In this document: one piece after another, positions 1-9,537 of the stretch
Layout: each line of letters opens with the position of its first letter
Position numbering within the stretch: the first letter of the stretch is position 1
DNA from: Micromonospora tarapacensis
GTDB lineage: Bacteria; Actinomycetota; Actinomycetes; Mycobacteriales; Micromonosporaceae
Assembly: GCF_019697375.1 (NCBI RefSeq)
Contig: NZ_JAHCDI010000004.1
Span: 3,583,324-3,647,323 of the forward strand
Direction: 5' to 3'
Length of the DNA: 64,000 nucleotides
The notes under the pieces: model-generated
What the model saw: only the letters and a program-made list of their open reading frames with translations
Told to the model about the DNA's origin: nothing
Database searches by the model: none
Made by a program: the position numbers and the translations under genes

Positions 1-728
1 GCGCTGCCGTCCTTGCGGTAGTAGCGCTTCTCGACCCGGGCCGCCTCGTGCTTGCCCTCGATCAGCTCCTGGTACAGCTCCCACATCCCGGCCGCGTCGT
101 CCGGATGGAACAGCGCCGCGACGTTGATCCGCCGCAGTTCCTCGACCGAGTAGCCGAGCATGTCGGCGAAGGACTGGTTGACGTCGATGATCGTCCCGTC
201 GACCGCGGCGATGCCGATGCCGATCGCCGCGCCCGCGAAGACCGCGCGGAACCGGGCCTCGCTGTCCCGCAGCGCCCGCTCGACGCCGTCCCGGGCCTGC
301 CATGCCGAGCGGGCGATTCCTCCTGCTGGGCGAAGGTCCGGTCGCGCAGCGCCTGGGCGAAGCCGGCCGCCAGGCCCCTGCATCGCCGCGATCCGCCCGG
401 CGAGCCCGGACGGGACGGCGTCGGTGCCCAACACCTGCTCGGGAAACCGGTCGGCCAGGGCCCGCACCGACCACTCGATCACCCCTGGCTCGGTCAGGTG
501 CGCCTCGACCAGGGCCTGCCCCACCTGCTGAGCCGGCGCCGTCGCCGGCTCGGCCGAGAGCAGCGCCTGTGCCAGCCGGACGGTGTGCCCGAGCAGCAGC
601 CGCTCGGTTTCCGCCCCGCTGAGCGGCACGAAACCGAGCCGGTGTACGGCACGGGCCCAGTCGGCGGCGTACCGCTGGGCACCGGCCGGGTCGACGGCGT
701 AACCACCGGTGGCGCCGACGGCGACCAT
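1..728 (-). CDS. PAS-domain sensor protein (C-terminal part beyond window edge)
   Basis: Reads from an ATG at 728 and is still open at base 1 (about 242 codons visible). The last third is a PAS domain: SEARFRAVFAGAAIGIGI opens it, followed by VNQSFADMLGY, FHPDD and a KRYYRKDG strand. PAS domains sense ligands, redox state or light and signal to an attached output domain. A GGDEF/EAL or kinase module often follows in actinomycetes, but that part is outside the window. The start lies 4 bases after the stop of the methyltransferase gene, so the two are probably cotranscribed. Residues about 118-136 appear to be read in the wrong frame: an extra base in the C run 375-378 and a lost base near 315-323 cancel each other. 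Confidence 0.75.
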   Translation of the reverse strand, partial: MVAVGATGGYAVDPAGAQRYAADWARAVHRLGFVPLSGAETERLLLGHTVRLAQALLSAEPATAPAQQVGQALVEAHLTEPGVIEWSVRALADRFPEQVLGTDAVPSGLAGRIAAMQGPGGRLRPGAARPDLRPAGGIARSAWQARDGVERALRDSEARFRAVFAGAAIGIGIAAVDGTIIDVNQSFADMLGYSVEELRRINVAALFHPDDAAGMWELYQELIEGKHEAARVEKRYYRKDGS

Positions 729-732
729 CGGA

Positions 733-1551
733 TCAGCCGGCGGGCCGGTCGTTCCGGGCGACGCCACCGAAGGCGCCGAACCGCGGTGCGCCGGCCGCCG
801 CCTCGGCCGGAGCGTCGGGGCGCCACAGTTCCATGTGCACCACGCCCGGTTCCAGGATGGTCCAGTCGCCGAAGAACCCGGTGATCTCGGCCCGCGAGCG
901 GAGCGTGATCTCGGTGGCGGTACGCGCCGACAGGCGTTGCGCGTCCAACATCTCCTGCGGCTGGTCCTCGAAGGTGGAGTGTGAGACGACCAGGTGGCTG
1001 CGGGGCGCGGCAGCGGCCCGCAGGATGGCCAGGATGTCGCCGGGGCCGTCGGCGTCCGGGACGAAGTGCACCACACCGGCGAGCAGGATGCCCAGCGGCC
1101 GGTCGAAATCGAGCAGCTTCGCGCCCCGGGCCTCGGCCAGGATCCGCTGCGGGTCACGCAGGTCGCCGTGCACGACGCCGGTCAGGTCGTCGCCGGCGAG
1201 CAACTCGCGGCTGTGCGCCACCGCCACCGGGTCGATGTCGACGTACACCACCCGGGCCTTCGGGTTCGCGGCCCGGGCGACCTCGTGCACGTTGCCGACG
1301 GTGGGGATGCCGGAGCCGATGTCCAGGAACTGGTCGATGCCGGCGTCGAGCAGCGTCCGCACGGCCCGGCGCAGGAACTCCCGCCCGGCCCGCATGGTCG
1401 CCGGCAGGTTCGGCGTCATGGCCGCGATCTGCTCGGCCAGCTGCCGGTCGATCTCGAAGTTGTGGGCCCCGCCCAGGAAATAGTCGTACACCCGGGCCGC
1501 GCTGGGCCGGGAAAGATCGATCTCGTCGGGAAGTCCGTCCGGCTTCTGCAC
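733..1551 (-). CDS. SAM-dependent methyltransferase, DUF574 family
   Basis: The 272-residue protein matches the actinomycete DUF574 (S-adenosylmethionine methyltransferase-like) family. The N-terminal signature ARVYDYFLGGAHNFEID lies at residues 19-35, the SAM-binding loop DIGSGIPT at about 77-84, and the acidic strand VYVDIDP at about 102-108, where the aspartate would hold the ribose of SAM. The family is abundant in Streptomyces and Micromonospora and its substrates are largely unknown, so no substrate is proposed. It precedes the PAS gene with a 4-base gap. The 115 bases upstream hold its promoter region and no other gene. Confidence 0.85.
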   Translation of the reverse strand: MQKPDGLPDEIDLSRPSAARVYDYFLGGAHNFEIDRQLAEQIAAMTPNLPATMRAGREFLRRAVRTLLDAGIDQFLDIGSGIPTVGNVHEVARAANPKARVVYVDIDPVAVAHSRELLAGDDLTGVVHGDLRDPQRILAEARGAKLLDFDRPLGILLAGVVHFVPDADGPGDILAILRAAAAPRSHLVVSHSTFEDQPQEMLDAQRLSARTATEITLRSRAEITGFFGDWTILEPGVVHMELWRPDAPAEAAAGAPRFGAFGGVARNDRPAG

Positions 1552-1666
1552 TGGTGCACCCCAAGTCGTCGCCGCGGATCATGTGATGCTGCCCACTCTA
1601 GGCCGGACCGTCACGCCGAGGCAGATCCACAAGGGCCTTTTCCTGATCTCGTCCGGCGGCGGCCGG

Positions 1667-2869
1667 TCAGGCCGCCTCCAACAGCAGCGAGATGCCCTGC
1701 CCGACGCCGATGCACATGGTGGCCAGGGCCCGCCGCGCGCCCCGGCGGCGCAGCTCCAGCGCGGCGGTGAGCGCGAGGCGGGCACCGCTGGCACCGAGTG
1801 GATGGCCCAGGGCGATGGCGCCGCCGTTCGGGTTGACGTGCTCCGCGTCCTCGGGCAGGCCCAGTTCCCTCAGCACCGCCACCGACTGGGCGGCGAACGC
1901 CTCGTTCAGCTCGATCACGTCGACGTCGGCCAGCGCCAGCCGCTGCCGGTCCAGCAACCGCCGGGTCGCCGGCACCGGGCCGATCCCCATGATCCGTGGC
2001 GGTACGCCGGCCGCCGCCGCGCCGGAGACCCGGGCCAGCGGGGTCAGGCCGTACTCCCCGACGGCCGCCTCGGAGGCGACCAGCAGGGCCACCGCGCCGT
2101 CGTTCACGCCGGAGGAGTTGCCGGCGGTCACCGTCCCGCCGTCCCGGAACGGGGTGGGCAGCGCGGCGAGCTTCTCCAGCGAGGTCTGCCGGGGGTGCTC
2201 GTCGACCTCGACCAGCCGGGTCTCGCGCCGGCCGACCGGCACCGTCACCGGCACGATCTCCTCGGCGAGCCGGCCGTCGGCCTGGGCCTTGGCGGCCCGC
2301 AGCTGCGAGCGGTACGCGAACTCGTCCTGCGCCGACCGGGCCACGTCGTAGTCGGCGGCGACGTTCTCGGCCGTCTCGGGCATCGAGTCGACCCCCCAGC
2401 CCCGCTCCATCAACGGGTTCACCAGGCGCCAGCCGATCGTCGTGTCGTACACCTCGGCAGCGCGGGAGAACGCGGTCGTCGCCTTCGGCATCACGAACGG
2501 CGCCCGGCTCATGCTCTCCACCCCGCCCGCGACCACCAGGTCGGCGTCACCGGAGATGATCGCGCGGGCGGCGGTGGCCAGGGCGTCCAGGCCGGAACCG
2601 CAGAGCCGGTTGACCGTGCTGCCGGGCACCTGCTCGGGCAGCCCGCCGAGCAGCGCCGCCATCCGGGCCACGTTCCGGTTGTCCTCGCCGGCCTGGTTGG
2701 CACAGCCCAGCACCACGTCGTCGGTGCGCGCCCAGTCCACCGAGGGATGCCGGGCGACCAGTTCCCGGATGACGTGGGCGGCCAGGTCGTCGGGGCGCAC
2801 GCCGGCCAGCGCGCCGCCGTAGCGGCCGATCGGGGTGCGGACACCGGCCACCAGGTATGCCACGGTCAT
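1667..2869 (-). CDS. acetyl-CoA acyltransferase (3-oxoadipyl-CoA thiolase-like, PaaJ/PcaF type)
   Basis: A 400-residue thiolase. It splits a 3-oxoacyl-CoA with coenzyme A into acetyl-CoA and a shortened acyl-CoA. The nucleophilic cysteine is C90 in VNRLCGSGLDAL; H356 in GGAIALGHPLGASG and C386 in MCIGVGQG complete the active site. Blocks such as CANQAGEDNRNVARMA and FDTTIGWR-like YDTTIGWRLVNPL resemble PaaJ/PcaF, which act at the end of phenylacetate or beta-ketoadipate degradation. No other paa or pca gene is nearby, so a general beta-oxidation role remains possible. The ATG at 2869 has a GAAGGA ribosome binding site. It is divergent from the glutathione-transferase-like gene across about 105 bases. 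Confidence 0.9.
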   Translation of the reverse strand: MTVAYLVAGVRTPIGRYGGALAGVRPDDLAAHVIRELVARHPSVDWARTDDVVLGCANQAGEDNRNVARMAALLGGLPEQVPGSTVNRLCGSGLDALATAARAIISGDADLVVAGGVESMSRAPFVMPKATTAFSRAAEVYDTTIGWRLVNPLMERGWGVDSMPETAENVAADYDVARSAQDEFAYRSQLRAAKAQADGRLAEEIVPVTVPVGRRETRLVEVDEHPRQTSLEKLAALPTPFRDGGTVTAGNSSGVNDGAVALLVASEAAVGEYGLTPLARVSGAAAAGVPPRIMGIGPVPATRRLLDRQRLALADVDVIELNEAFAAQSVAVLRELGLPEDAEHVNPNGGAIALGHPLGASGARLALTAALELRRRGARRALATMCIGVGQGISLLLEAA

Positions 2870-2974
2870 CGCGAGTCCTTCGGGGGTCGGAAGGCGGGGC
2901 GGGGGCGTCCACCGGAGCCACGGAGACGTCCGACGGCCAGGATATCGCCGGCCGGTGCCGATAGGTTTGTCGGC

Positions 2975-3937
2975 ATGGCCCGAGCCCAGTTCAGTGCGGA
3001 GACCAACGGCGGCGAGTTCGTCCGCCAGCCCAACCGGTTCACCGGGCGGGTCACCCCGCACTCCACCTCGCCGCCGGGCGGCGGGCCGGACGAGCAGGAC
3101 CGCTGGCCGCTGGAGTCGGGGCGGTACCGGCTGATCTGGTGCCGGGCCTGCCCGTGGGCGCACCGGTCGCTGATCGTGCGCAACCTGCTCGGGCTGCGCG
3201 ACGCGATCTCGCTGGGCACCGTCGACCCGATCCGGGACGAGCGGGGTTGGCGGTTCGCCCTCGACCAGGACGGCTTCGACCCGGTGCTGGGCATCGGCTT
3301 CCTGTCCGAGGCGTACCTCGCCACCGACGCCGACTACACCGGCCGGGTCACCGTCCCGGCGCTGGTGGACACGCTCACCGGCCGGGTGGTCACCAACGAC
3401 TACCCGCAGCTCACCCTGGACCTGTCGACCGAGTGGCGGCGGCTGCACGCACCGGACGCGCCGGACCTCTACCCGGTGCCGCTGCGCCCGGAGCTGGACG
3501 CGCTGATGGCGGAGATCCACGCCGACGTCAACAACGGCGTCTACCGGTGCGGTTTCGCCACCTCCCAGCAGGCGTACGACGAGGCGTTCCGGGCGCTGTT
3601 CGCCCGACTGGACGCGCTGTCGCAGCGACTGGCGGACCGCCGCTACCTGATGGGTGACTCGATCACCGAGGCGGACGTGCGGCTGTTCACCACGCTTGTC
3701 CGCTTCGACGTGGCGTACCACGGGCACTTCAAGTGCAACCGGCACAAGCTCACCGAGATGCCGGTGCTGTGGGCGTACGCGCGGGATCTGTTCCAGACCC
3801 CCGGCTTCGGCGAGACCGTCGACTTCGACCACATCAAGCGGCACTACTACGCGACCCATCAGGAGATCAACCCGACCGGGATCGTCCCGCTCGGCCCGGA
3901 TCTGAACGGCTGGACGACGCCGCACGGGCGTGGCTGA
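2975..3937 (+). CDS. glutathione S-transferase superfamily protein, glutathionyl-hydroquinone reductase type
   Basis: The 320-residue protein has the layout of the ECM4/YqjG (Xi-class) family: a thioredoxin-like N-terminal domain with the catalytic motif CPWAHR (C59) and an all-helical C-terminal domain (about residues 180-300) containing the typical YLMGDSITEADVRLF. Family members reduce S-glutathionyl-hydroquinones, with the cysteine taking the glutathione. Actinomycetes normally use mycothiol instead of glutathione, so the natural thiol here is uncertain. The ATG at 2975 is chosen because upstream codons of the open frame read as non-coding sequence. The next gene starts inside its last codons. 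Confidence 0.85.
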   Translation: MARAQFSAETNGGEFVRQPNRFTGRVTPHSTSPPGGGPDEQDRWPLESGRYRLIWCRACPWAHRSLIVRNLLGLRDAISLGTVDPIRDERGWRFALDQDGFDPVLGIGFLSEAYLATDADYTGRVTVPALVDTLTGRVVTNDYPQLTLDLSTEWRRLHAPDAPDLYPVPLRPELDALMAEIHADVNNGVYRCGFATSQQAYDEAFRALFARLDALSQRLADRRYLMGDSITEADVRLFTTLVRFDVAYHGHFKCNRHKLTEMPVLWAYARDLFQTPGFGETVDFDHIKRHYYATHQEINPTGIVPLGPDLNGWTTPHGRG

Positions 3938-4592
3938 GCCGACCGCCCCGGGCCGCCGGCCCGCACTCCGGCCCGCACGGCGGATGGCCGCCGTGGTCGC
4001 CGCGGGATGCGTGCTGGCCGGCACGGCCGCGGTGACCCTCGCCGTGGTGGCGGGTTCCGGTCCGGGCCCGACCGGGTACGTCAGTGAGGCCGGTGTCGCC
4101 GACAGCGGGTACGCCTGGACGTACCGGATCGGGATCTTCGCCCTGGCCGGGGCGCTGCTGCTGCTCGCCGCGGCGCTGCCGGTGCGGATCGCCGGGGCGC
4201 TGCTCACCGCGGGCGGCCTGGCCACGGTCCTGTCCGGCGCGGTGACGTGCAGCGCCGGCTGCCCGCTGCCGCCGTTCGAACGGGCCACCGTGGCGGACCT
4301 GGTGCACGGTGGGGCGAGCATCGCCGCGACCGCGGCCGTGGTCTTCGCCATGATCGCGATCGCCCGCTGCCCCACGACGGTGCCTCGGCTGCGCCGGACG
4401 GCCTCGCTCGCCGCGGCGGTGGCCCTGCCGCTCGCGGGCGCGGTCGGCCTGGCCATGCTGTTCGCCGGCCGGGGATCACTGGTCGGGGTGCTGGAGCGGC
4501 TGCTGCTCGCGGTGGCCGCCCTCTGGGGTGTCGCCACCGCCCTCATGCTGGCGATCGCACCGCCCGCTGATCGACATCGAGGGAAGCCGTGA
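3930..4592 (+). CDS. DUF998-like integral membrane protein
   Basis: A 220-residue protein starting with GTG and overlapping the preceding stop by 8 bases, which suggests translational coupling. After a basic N-terminus (RRPALRPARR) it has about six hydrophobic segments: residues about 19-42, 70-90, 92-110, 128-150, 158-178 and 187-208. Size, segment spacing and the conserved-looking CSAGCPLP loop fit the DUF998 membrane family, whose function is not known. The assignment rests on topology more than on a diagnostic motif. Confidence 0.65.
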   Translation: MAEPTAPGRRPALRPARRMAAVVAAGCVLAGTAAVTLAVVAGSGPGPTGYVSEAGVADSGYAWTYRIGIFALAGALLLLAAALPVRIAGALLTAGGLATVLSGAVTCSAGCPLPPFERATVADLVHGGASIAATAAVVFAMIAIARCPTTVPRLRRTASLAAAVALPLAGAVGLAMLFAGRGSLVGVLERLLLAVAALWGVATALMLAIAPPADRHRGKP

Positions 4593-4619
4593 TGCCCGGC
4601 CCGGGAGCACCCGCGCCGG

Positions 4620-7600
4620 TCAGCCGGCCAGGTGCCCCCAGCGCCGCTCCAGGTCACACCACGGCCCCTGGGCGGCGGCCCGGCCACCGATCAGCACCAC
4701 GACGCGGTCGGCCCGCACCAACGCGGCCCGCTTCGAGGTGGAGCCGACCACCGTCACCCCGCGCTCGCGCAACGCCTGCCACAGCGCCAGCTCGGTGGTG
4801 ACGTCCAGCGCGGAGGAGACGTCGTCGGCGACCAGCAGTTCGGTACGCGGTGCCAGCGCCCGGGCCAGCGCGAGGCGCTGCAACTGCCCGCCGGACAGGC
4901 GGGTGCCCTTGTGCCCGATGAGCAGACCCAGCCCGCTGCCGGTGCCGGCCAGGTCGTGCTCCAACTGGGCGGTGGTCACCGCGTGCGCGGCGTCCACCTG
5001 GTGCCCGAGGGTGATGTTGTCGGCCACCGTGCCGGAGAGCACCCGGGGCAGCTGACCCACGTAGCCGACCTGGTTGGGGCGCAGGAACAGCTCCGGTTCG
5101 GTGACCGGCTCGCCGTTCCAGGTCAGCTGCCCGGTGTGCGGGGCGATCCCGGCCAGGGCCCGCAGCAGCGACGACTTGCCGGCACCGACCGGGCCGACGA
5201 CCAGCACGAGCTGCCCGCGCTCCACGGTCAGGTCCACGTCGCGTACGGCGGTGGTGCCGTCGGTGTGCCGGACACCGAAGCCGACCAGTTCCAGCCGCCG
5301 CAGCGGGTGCGCGGCGGCACCGGCGGCGCGGGGCGGCACCGGTGGCCAGGTCGACCCCGGGCACCCGCGCCGAGTACGCCTCGATCCCGGTCATCTCCGC
5401 CGTCCGCCGGGTCCACACCCGCGCCGACGGCACCTGGGAGATCAGTGACGCGGTGGTCCAGGCGAACCAGCGCGCCGCGCCCAGCGTGGCGACCGCGACC
5501 AGTGTCGCCCCGGCGGAGAGCCCGCCGGCCAGGAACAACGCCCAGACGCCGATCGGGAACAGCCCACTGGCCACCGCGGGGGTGGAGCGGGCCCAGACCT
5601 GCACGGCGATCTCCCGGCGCTGCCGGTCGCTGCGCACCGTGTCGAGGTCGGCCAGGTGGGTCAGCACCGGCCGGGTGGCACCGGCCAGCTTCACCGTCCG
5701 GGCGGCCGAGAGCGTGGAGACCAGCGCGGTGGCGAACGCCGCCCGCGCGGCGACGGTGTCCCGGGCGGCCCGCTCCAGCCGGGGGCCGAACGCCGTGGCC
5801 GCCACCCCGGACAGCACCATCGTGCCGAGGAAGAACAGCCCCGGCACCACGCTGCCGGTGATCAGGGTCATGGCGACCAGCAGGACCGCGCCGACCGTCT
5901 GGTCGAGCACGTTGTCGGCGAGCTGCACCACCCGCTCGGTGTCGCCGCCCTGGGCCACCACCTCGGCCGGGGTGTGCCGGCTGACCCGACGCGGGCCGGT
6001 CTGGCCGTACACCAGGCGGGCGCTGATCCGCAGCATCTGCCGTACCCACCAGGCCGGGAACCACAGGTGCGTCCAGTAGTGCGCGGGGATGGCGAGGATC
6101 AGCCCGGCCGCGATGCCCAGGGCGGGCAGCCAGGGGTCGCCGGTGCCGTCGACCACGTCGGCCCAGAGCCAGGCCAGCACCGGCCCGTCCAGGCCGAGGA
6201 CGGCCAGCACGGTGAAGATGCCCACCGCCGCCGCGCCGTAGCGGGGGTCGTTGAGGCAGAGCCGGGCGATCTCCCGCAGGGTCCGCCCGCGCGACGCGGG
6301 GCGCCGGTCGCCACCGATCTCCGCCTCGACGGTACGGCCGCCCGACTCCCGCCCGCCGACCTGTCGACCCTCCGCCGGGTCGACCGGCTCGGGCCCGACC
6401 ATCGGTGCGGAATCGCCCGCGTTCGGCGGTCCTGCCCCGGCGGCTGCCGGTGTGGACAGCTCGGAACCAGCCGGCGGGCGGCGGCCCTCGCCGGGCGTCA
6501 GAGGGTCGGCGCTGCGCACCGCCGCGGCGTTGGGCACGGCGGACGCACTGGTCCCGGTGACCGGGTTGAGCGTGCCGACCGGGCTGGCGGCGGCCAGGTT
6601 CGCGCCGGCGGCCGGATTGGCGCCCACCAGTGCGGGTTCGTCCCAGATCCGGTCCGCCTCCGGCTCCGTCAGCAGGTCGGTCCCGGTGTCGACGCCGTTC
6701 GCGCCCGCCTGGCTGGCGGCCATGAGCTCGGCGAAGCGGTGCGACCCGGCCAGCGGGGACGCCTCGACCACCGCGCCGTCGGCCAGCACCACCACCTCGT
6801 CGCACCGGCTCACCGACGACAGCCGGTGGGCGATGACGATGCCGATCCGGTCGCGCAGCAGGCGCTCGGTGGCCTGCTGCACCCGCGCCTCGGTGACCGG
6901 GTCGAGCCGGGCGGTGGCCTCGTCGAGGATCACCACGTGCGGGTCGCGGACCAGGATCCGGGCGAAGGCGACGAGTTGCTCCTGGCCGGCCGAGAGCACG
7001 TGGCCGCCCTCGCCGAGCCGGGTGTCCAGACCGGCGGGCAACTCGGCGATCCAGCCGGCCAGCCCCAACTCGTGCAGGGCCCGCGCGGCGGCGTCGAGCA
7101 GCTCGGGGTCGAACAGCGCCACGTTCTCGGCGAGCGTGCCGGCGAGGATCTCGGTACGCTGCGGCACCACCGCGACCCACTGGCGCAGTTGCTCGACGTC
7201 CAGGTCGAGCACGTCGCGCCCGCCGAGCAGGACCGTGCCCGGCGGCACGTCGACCGCCCGGGTGAGCAGCTTGGCCAGCGTGGACTTGCCCGACCCGGTC
7301 CGGCCGACCAGGGCGTACGAACGGCCCCGGACGAAGGTCAGGTCGACCTCGCGTAGCGCGGGGCCGCGATCGGAGTCCGGCCCGCTGGTCGGGTAGCGGT
7401 AGGTCAGGTCACGGATCATCAGATCACCGTCGGTGGGCGCGGCGCCGCCGGTGGGTTCCTGCGGGGCGTTCTGCAGCAGTTGCACCCGGCCCCACGCGCC
7501 GAGGGCGTACTGCACCTCCGGCACCATCCGGCTGACGTGTTCGACGGTCATGCCGAGGGCGAGCGAGAGCAGCCAGATCGCGGTCATCCGGGCGGCGTCG

Positions 7601-8376
7601 ACCCGGCCGGTGCTCAGCGCCCACACCCCGCCGAGCACGACCAGCGCGATGCCGGCCCGGGTCACCCCGGCCGCGATGGTGTTGACCTGCGCCGACATCT
7701 GCCACACCCGCAGCCCGCGGCGCAGCACCTCGGCCGCCCGCCGAGCATAGAGGCGCAGCACGTAGGGCCGGGCCAGGCTGGTGCGGACGTCGTCCTGGCC
7801 GTGGATCGACTCCTCCATCACCGCCGCCAAATCCGACCAGGCCGCCTCCTCGTGCATCCGGGCCGGGGCGATCCGCGCGGCGGGCCCGCGGAGGGTGGCC
7901 GCGAGCAGGATCACCAGCAGCAGCATGCCGATCCCCGCGGGCCACCAGACGGTGAACGCGACAAGGGTGGACAGCATGCCGACGGCCAGCGCCTGGGCCA
8001 GCCGCACCCCCGGGCCGCGGACGCCCGAGGCCACGTCGTACACGTCGCCGTCGATCCGGTCGAGCATCTCACCGACCGGGGTGGTCTCCAGGGTGGGCAC
8101 GGGTTGGCCCAGCGCCACCCGGCACAGCCGGCGCCGCAGGTCGGCGGACCAGTCGGCGGTCACCCCGGCCATCACCAGGCTGACCACCAGGTCGCTGATG
8201 ACGGCCACCACCAGCGCCGCCGACAGCAGCACGAAGAACCCGACCGAGCGGTGCAGCAGCAGCGGCCCGGCGAGCGCGGCGGTGGCCGCCTGACCGACGC
8301 CGCCGAGGACGATGAGGACGACCACCAGGGTCATCCGGCGGGAAGAGGTGACCCACAGATCACGGAGCAGGCGCAC
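4620..8376 (-). CDS. fused double ABC exporter (TMD-NBD-TMD-NBD), frameshifted before NBD2
   Basis: One polypeptide carries two exporter halves. The GTG at 8376 follows a GGAGGAA site. TMD1 covers about residues 1-300. NBD1 has Walker A GRTGSGKST (about 358), signature LSAGQEQ and Walker B VVILDEATARLD. After a low-complexity linker, TMD2 covers about 710-990. NBD2 has GPVGAGKSS, LSGGQLQ and LLVADDVSSALD. The reading frame breaks at the G run 5330-5333: removing one base joins TMD2 to NBD2 and gives 1251 residues, while without that NBD2 could only start from a GTG at 5339. NBD2 has Asp where the catalytic Glu should be and Ser where the H-loop His should be, so it is likely a degenerate site. 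The substrate is unknown; type IV lipid or drug exporters have this form. Confidence 0.85.
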
Positions 8377-8466
8377 GGGTCGGTTCCTCCGGTCTGGTGG
8401 CGAAGGTTCCAGCCTGCTCGGCCCGCCCCCGCGGCTCAACGCATTTTCGCCGGTGGCAGACCGGCC

Positions 8467-8503
8467 GGGCGGCGGGCGGCGGGCGGCGGGCGGCGGGCGG
8501 CGG
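8467..8503. repeat. 7-bp tandem repeat downstream of GNAT gene
   Basis: Four perfect copies of GGCGGGC occupy 8471-8498, with partial copies on both sides. The array sits just after the stop of the acetyltransferase gene and before the ABC exporter start. Such short G-rich arrays are prone to slippage and to assembly errors. Confidence 0.8.
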
Positions 8504-9343
8504 TCAGAAGAGCACGGTCGCCAGGGTGCCCACCGGCCGGAAGCCGCAGCGCTCGTAGACCCGCCGGGCGGGCCGGTTGAAGTCGTTGACGTAGAGGCTG
8601 ACCGTCGGGGCGACCCGGGTCAGCGCGTCACGGACCACCGCCGCCATCGCCGCGGTGGCAATCCCCCGGCCTCGCCAGTCGGGTGCCACCCAGACCCCCT
8701 GGACCTGCGCGGTGCGCCGGGTCACGACCGCCAGTTCGGCCTTGAAGACCACCCGGCCGTCGACGAACCGGGCGTACGCCCGACCGGAGCGGATCAGGTC
8801 GACGACGCGGCGCCGGTAGCCGCGCCCGCCGTCGTCGACCAGCGGCGAGACCCCGACCTCCTCGGTGTACATCGACACCGCCGCCGGGAAGAGCAGGTCG
8901 AGTTCCGCGCTGCGCACCCGGCGTACCTGCGGGTCGGTGGGCACGCCGGGCAGCGCGTCGGTGGCCAGCAGCGGCTGGTTCGGGCGTACGTCGCGAGCCG
9001 GCCCCCAGGCGCCGGCGAGGCGGTCCCAGAGTTGCAGCACGGAGTCGGCGCGCCCGACGATCGAGGAGCAGAGCCGTTCCTCGCCGGCCAGCAGGTCGGC
9101 GAAGGCGGCGATCGCCTGCGGGCCGGCCAGCACGGGGGTGAGGTGGCCGCCGAGCCAGCAGACCGATTCGAGTTGGCGGCGCGTGCCGTACCCGAGCACC
9201 CGCCCCTCGGCCCGCCACCACGCCAGCCCGCGCGCGGCTATCCGCTCCGCGACCTGCGCGCCCGCGTACGGGTCGAGGTCGAGCAACCGTTCGACCGCGC
9301 GACGTTCCGACTCCCCGAGTTGCCGCACTGGCGCCGTCAGCAC
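8504..9343 (-). CDS. GNAT family N-acetyltransferase with DUF4081-like N-terminal domain
   Basis: The 279-residue protein has a C-terminal GNAT fold: VQGVWVAPDWRGRGIATAAM is the acetyl-CoA binding motif A, and SLYVNDFNRPARRVYERCG is motif B with the typical N-x-x-A-x-x-x-Y. The N-terminal half (RAVERLLDLDPYAGAQVAER) matches the DUF4081 region seen in actinomycete homologues. Those homologues lie beside ispG in Streptomyces; here a PadR gene sits between. The GTG at 9343 is preferred because upstream codons run into the padR control region. The substrate is unknown. Confidence 0.8.
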   Translation of the reverse strand: MLTAPVRQLGESERRAVERLLDLDPYAGAQVAERIAARGLAWWRAEGRVLGYGTRRQLESVCWLGGHLTPVLAGPQAIAAFADLLAGEERLCSSIVGRADSVLQLWDRLAGAWGPARDVRPNQPLLATDALPGVPTDPQVRRVRSAELDLLFPAAVSMYTEEVGVSPLVDDGGRGYRRRVVDLIRSGRAYARFVDGRVVFKAELAVVTRRTAQVQGVWVAPDWRGRGIATAAMAAVVRDALTRVAPTVSLYVNDFNRPARRVYERCGFRPVGTLATVLF

Positions 9344-9471
9344 GGCTACCAGCCTGCCAGATCCGTTCACCGGGTGTTGGCAGACGGCGACCGTCATCCC
9401 ACGGCCCGGCCCCGGAAGAAAAACAAACCGGACAAAGCCCCACGTGAAGTCCACGCCCCCGAGGTGCGGGT

Positions 9472-9515
9472 TGTCGGCGTTGCATTGCCGATATATCGTT
9501 GATGCATCGCCGACA
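9472..9515. promoter_or_regulatory. 44-bp palindromic operator upstream of the PadR gene
   Basis: The outer arms 9472-9485 and 9502-9515 are complementary at 13 of 14 positions, and an inner perfect palindrome CGATATATCG occupies 9489-9498. Both share one dyad centre at 9493.5. The site ends 22 bases before the padR ATG and lies in the shared region with the divergent GNAT gene. It is probably the autoregulatory PadR operator; the TATATC within it could serve as a -10 box. Confidence 0.65.
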
Positions 9516-9537
9516 GTCCAGCGAAGGAGACAGCCCG

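Noticed and set aside
2870..4687. N-terminal extension of the thiolase frame by about 600 codons
   Set aside because: It lies opposite the glutathione-transferase-like and DUF998 genes and has no homology-like content; the ATG at 2869 has a good ribosome binding site.
5656..7356. Long plus-strand open frame opposite the ABC exporter
   Set aside because: High-GC antisense shadow: composition is Gly/Arg/His-rich without any motif, and the minus strand carries a clear ABC transporter.
9499..9537. Earlier ATG for the PadR protein
   Set aside because: It would lie inside the palindromic operator and lacks a ribosome binding site, unlike the ATG at 9538.
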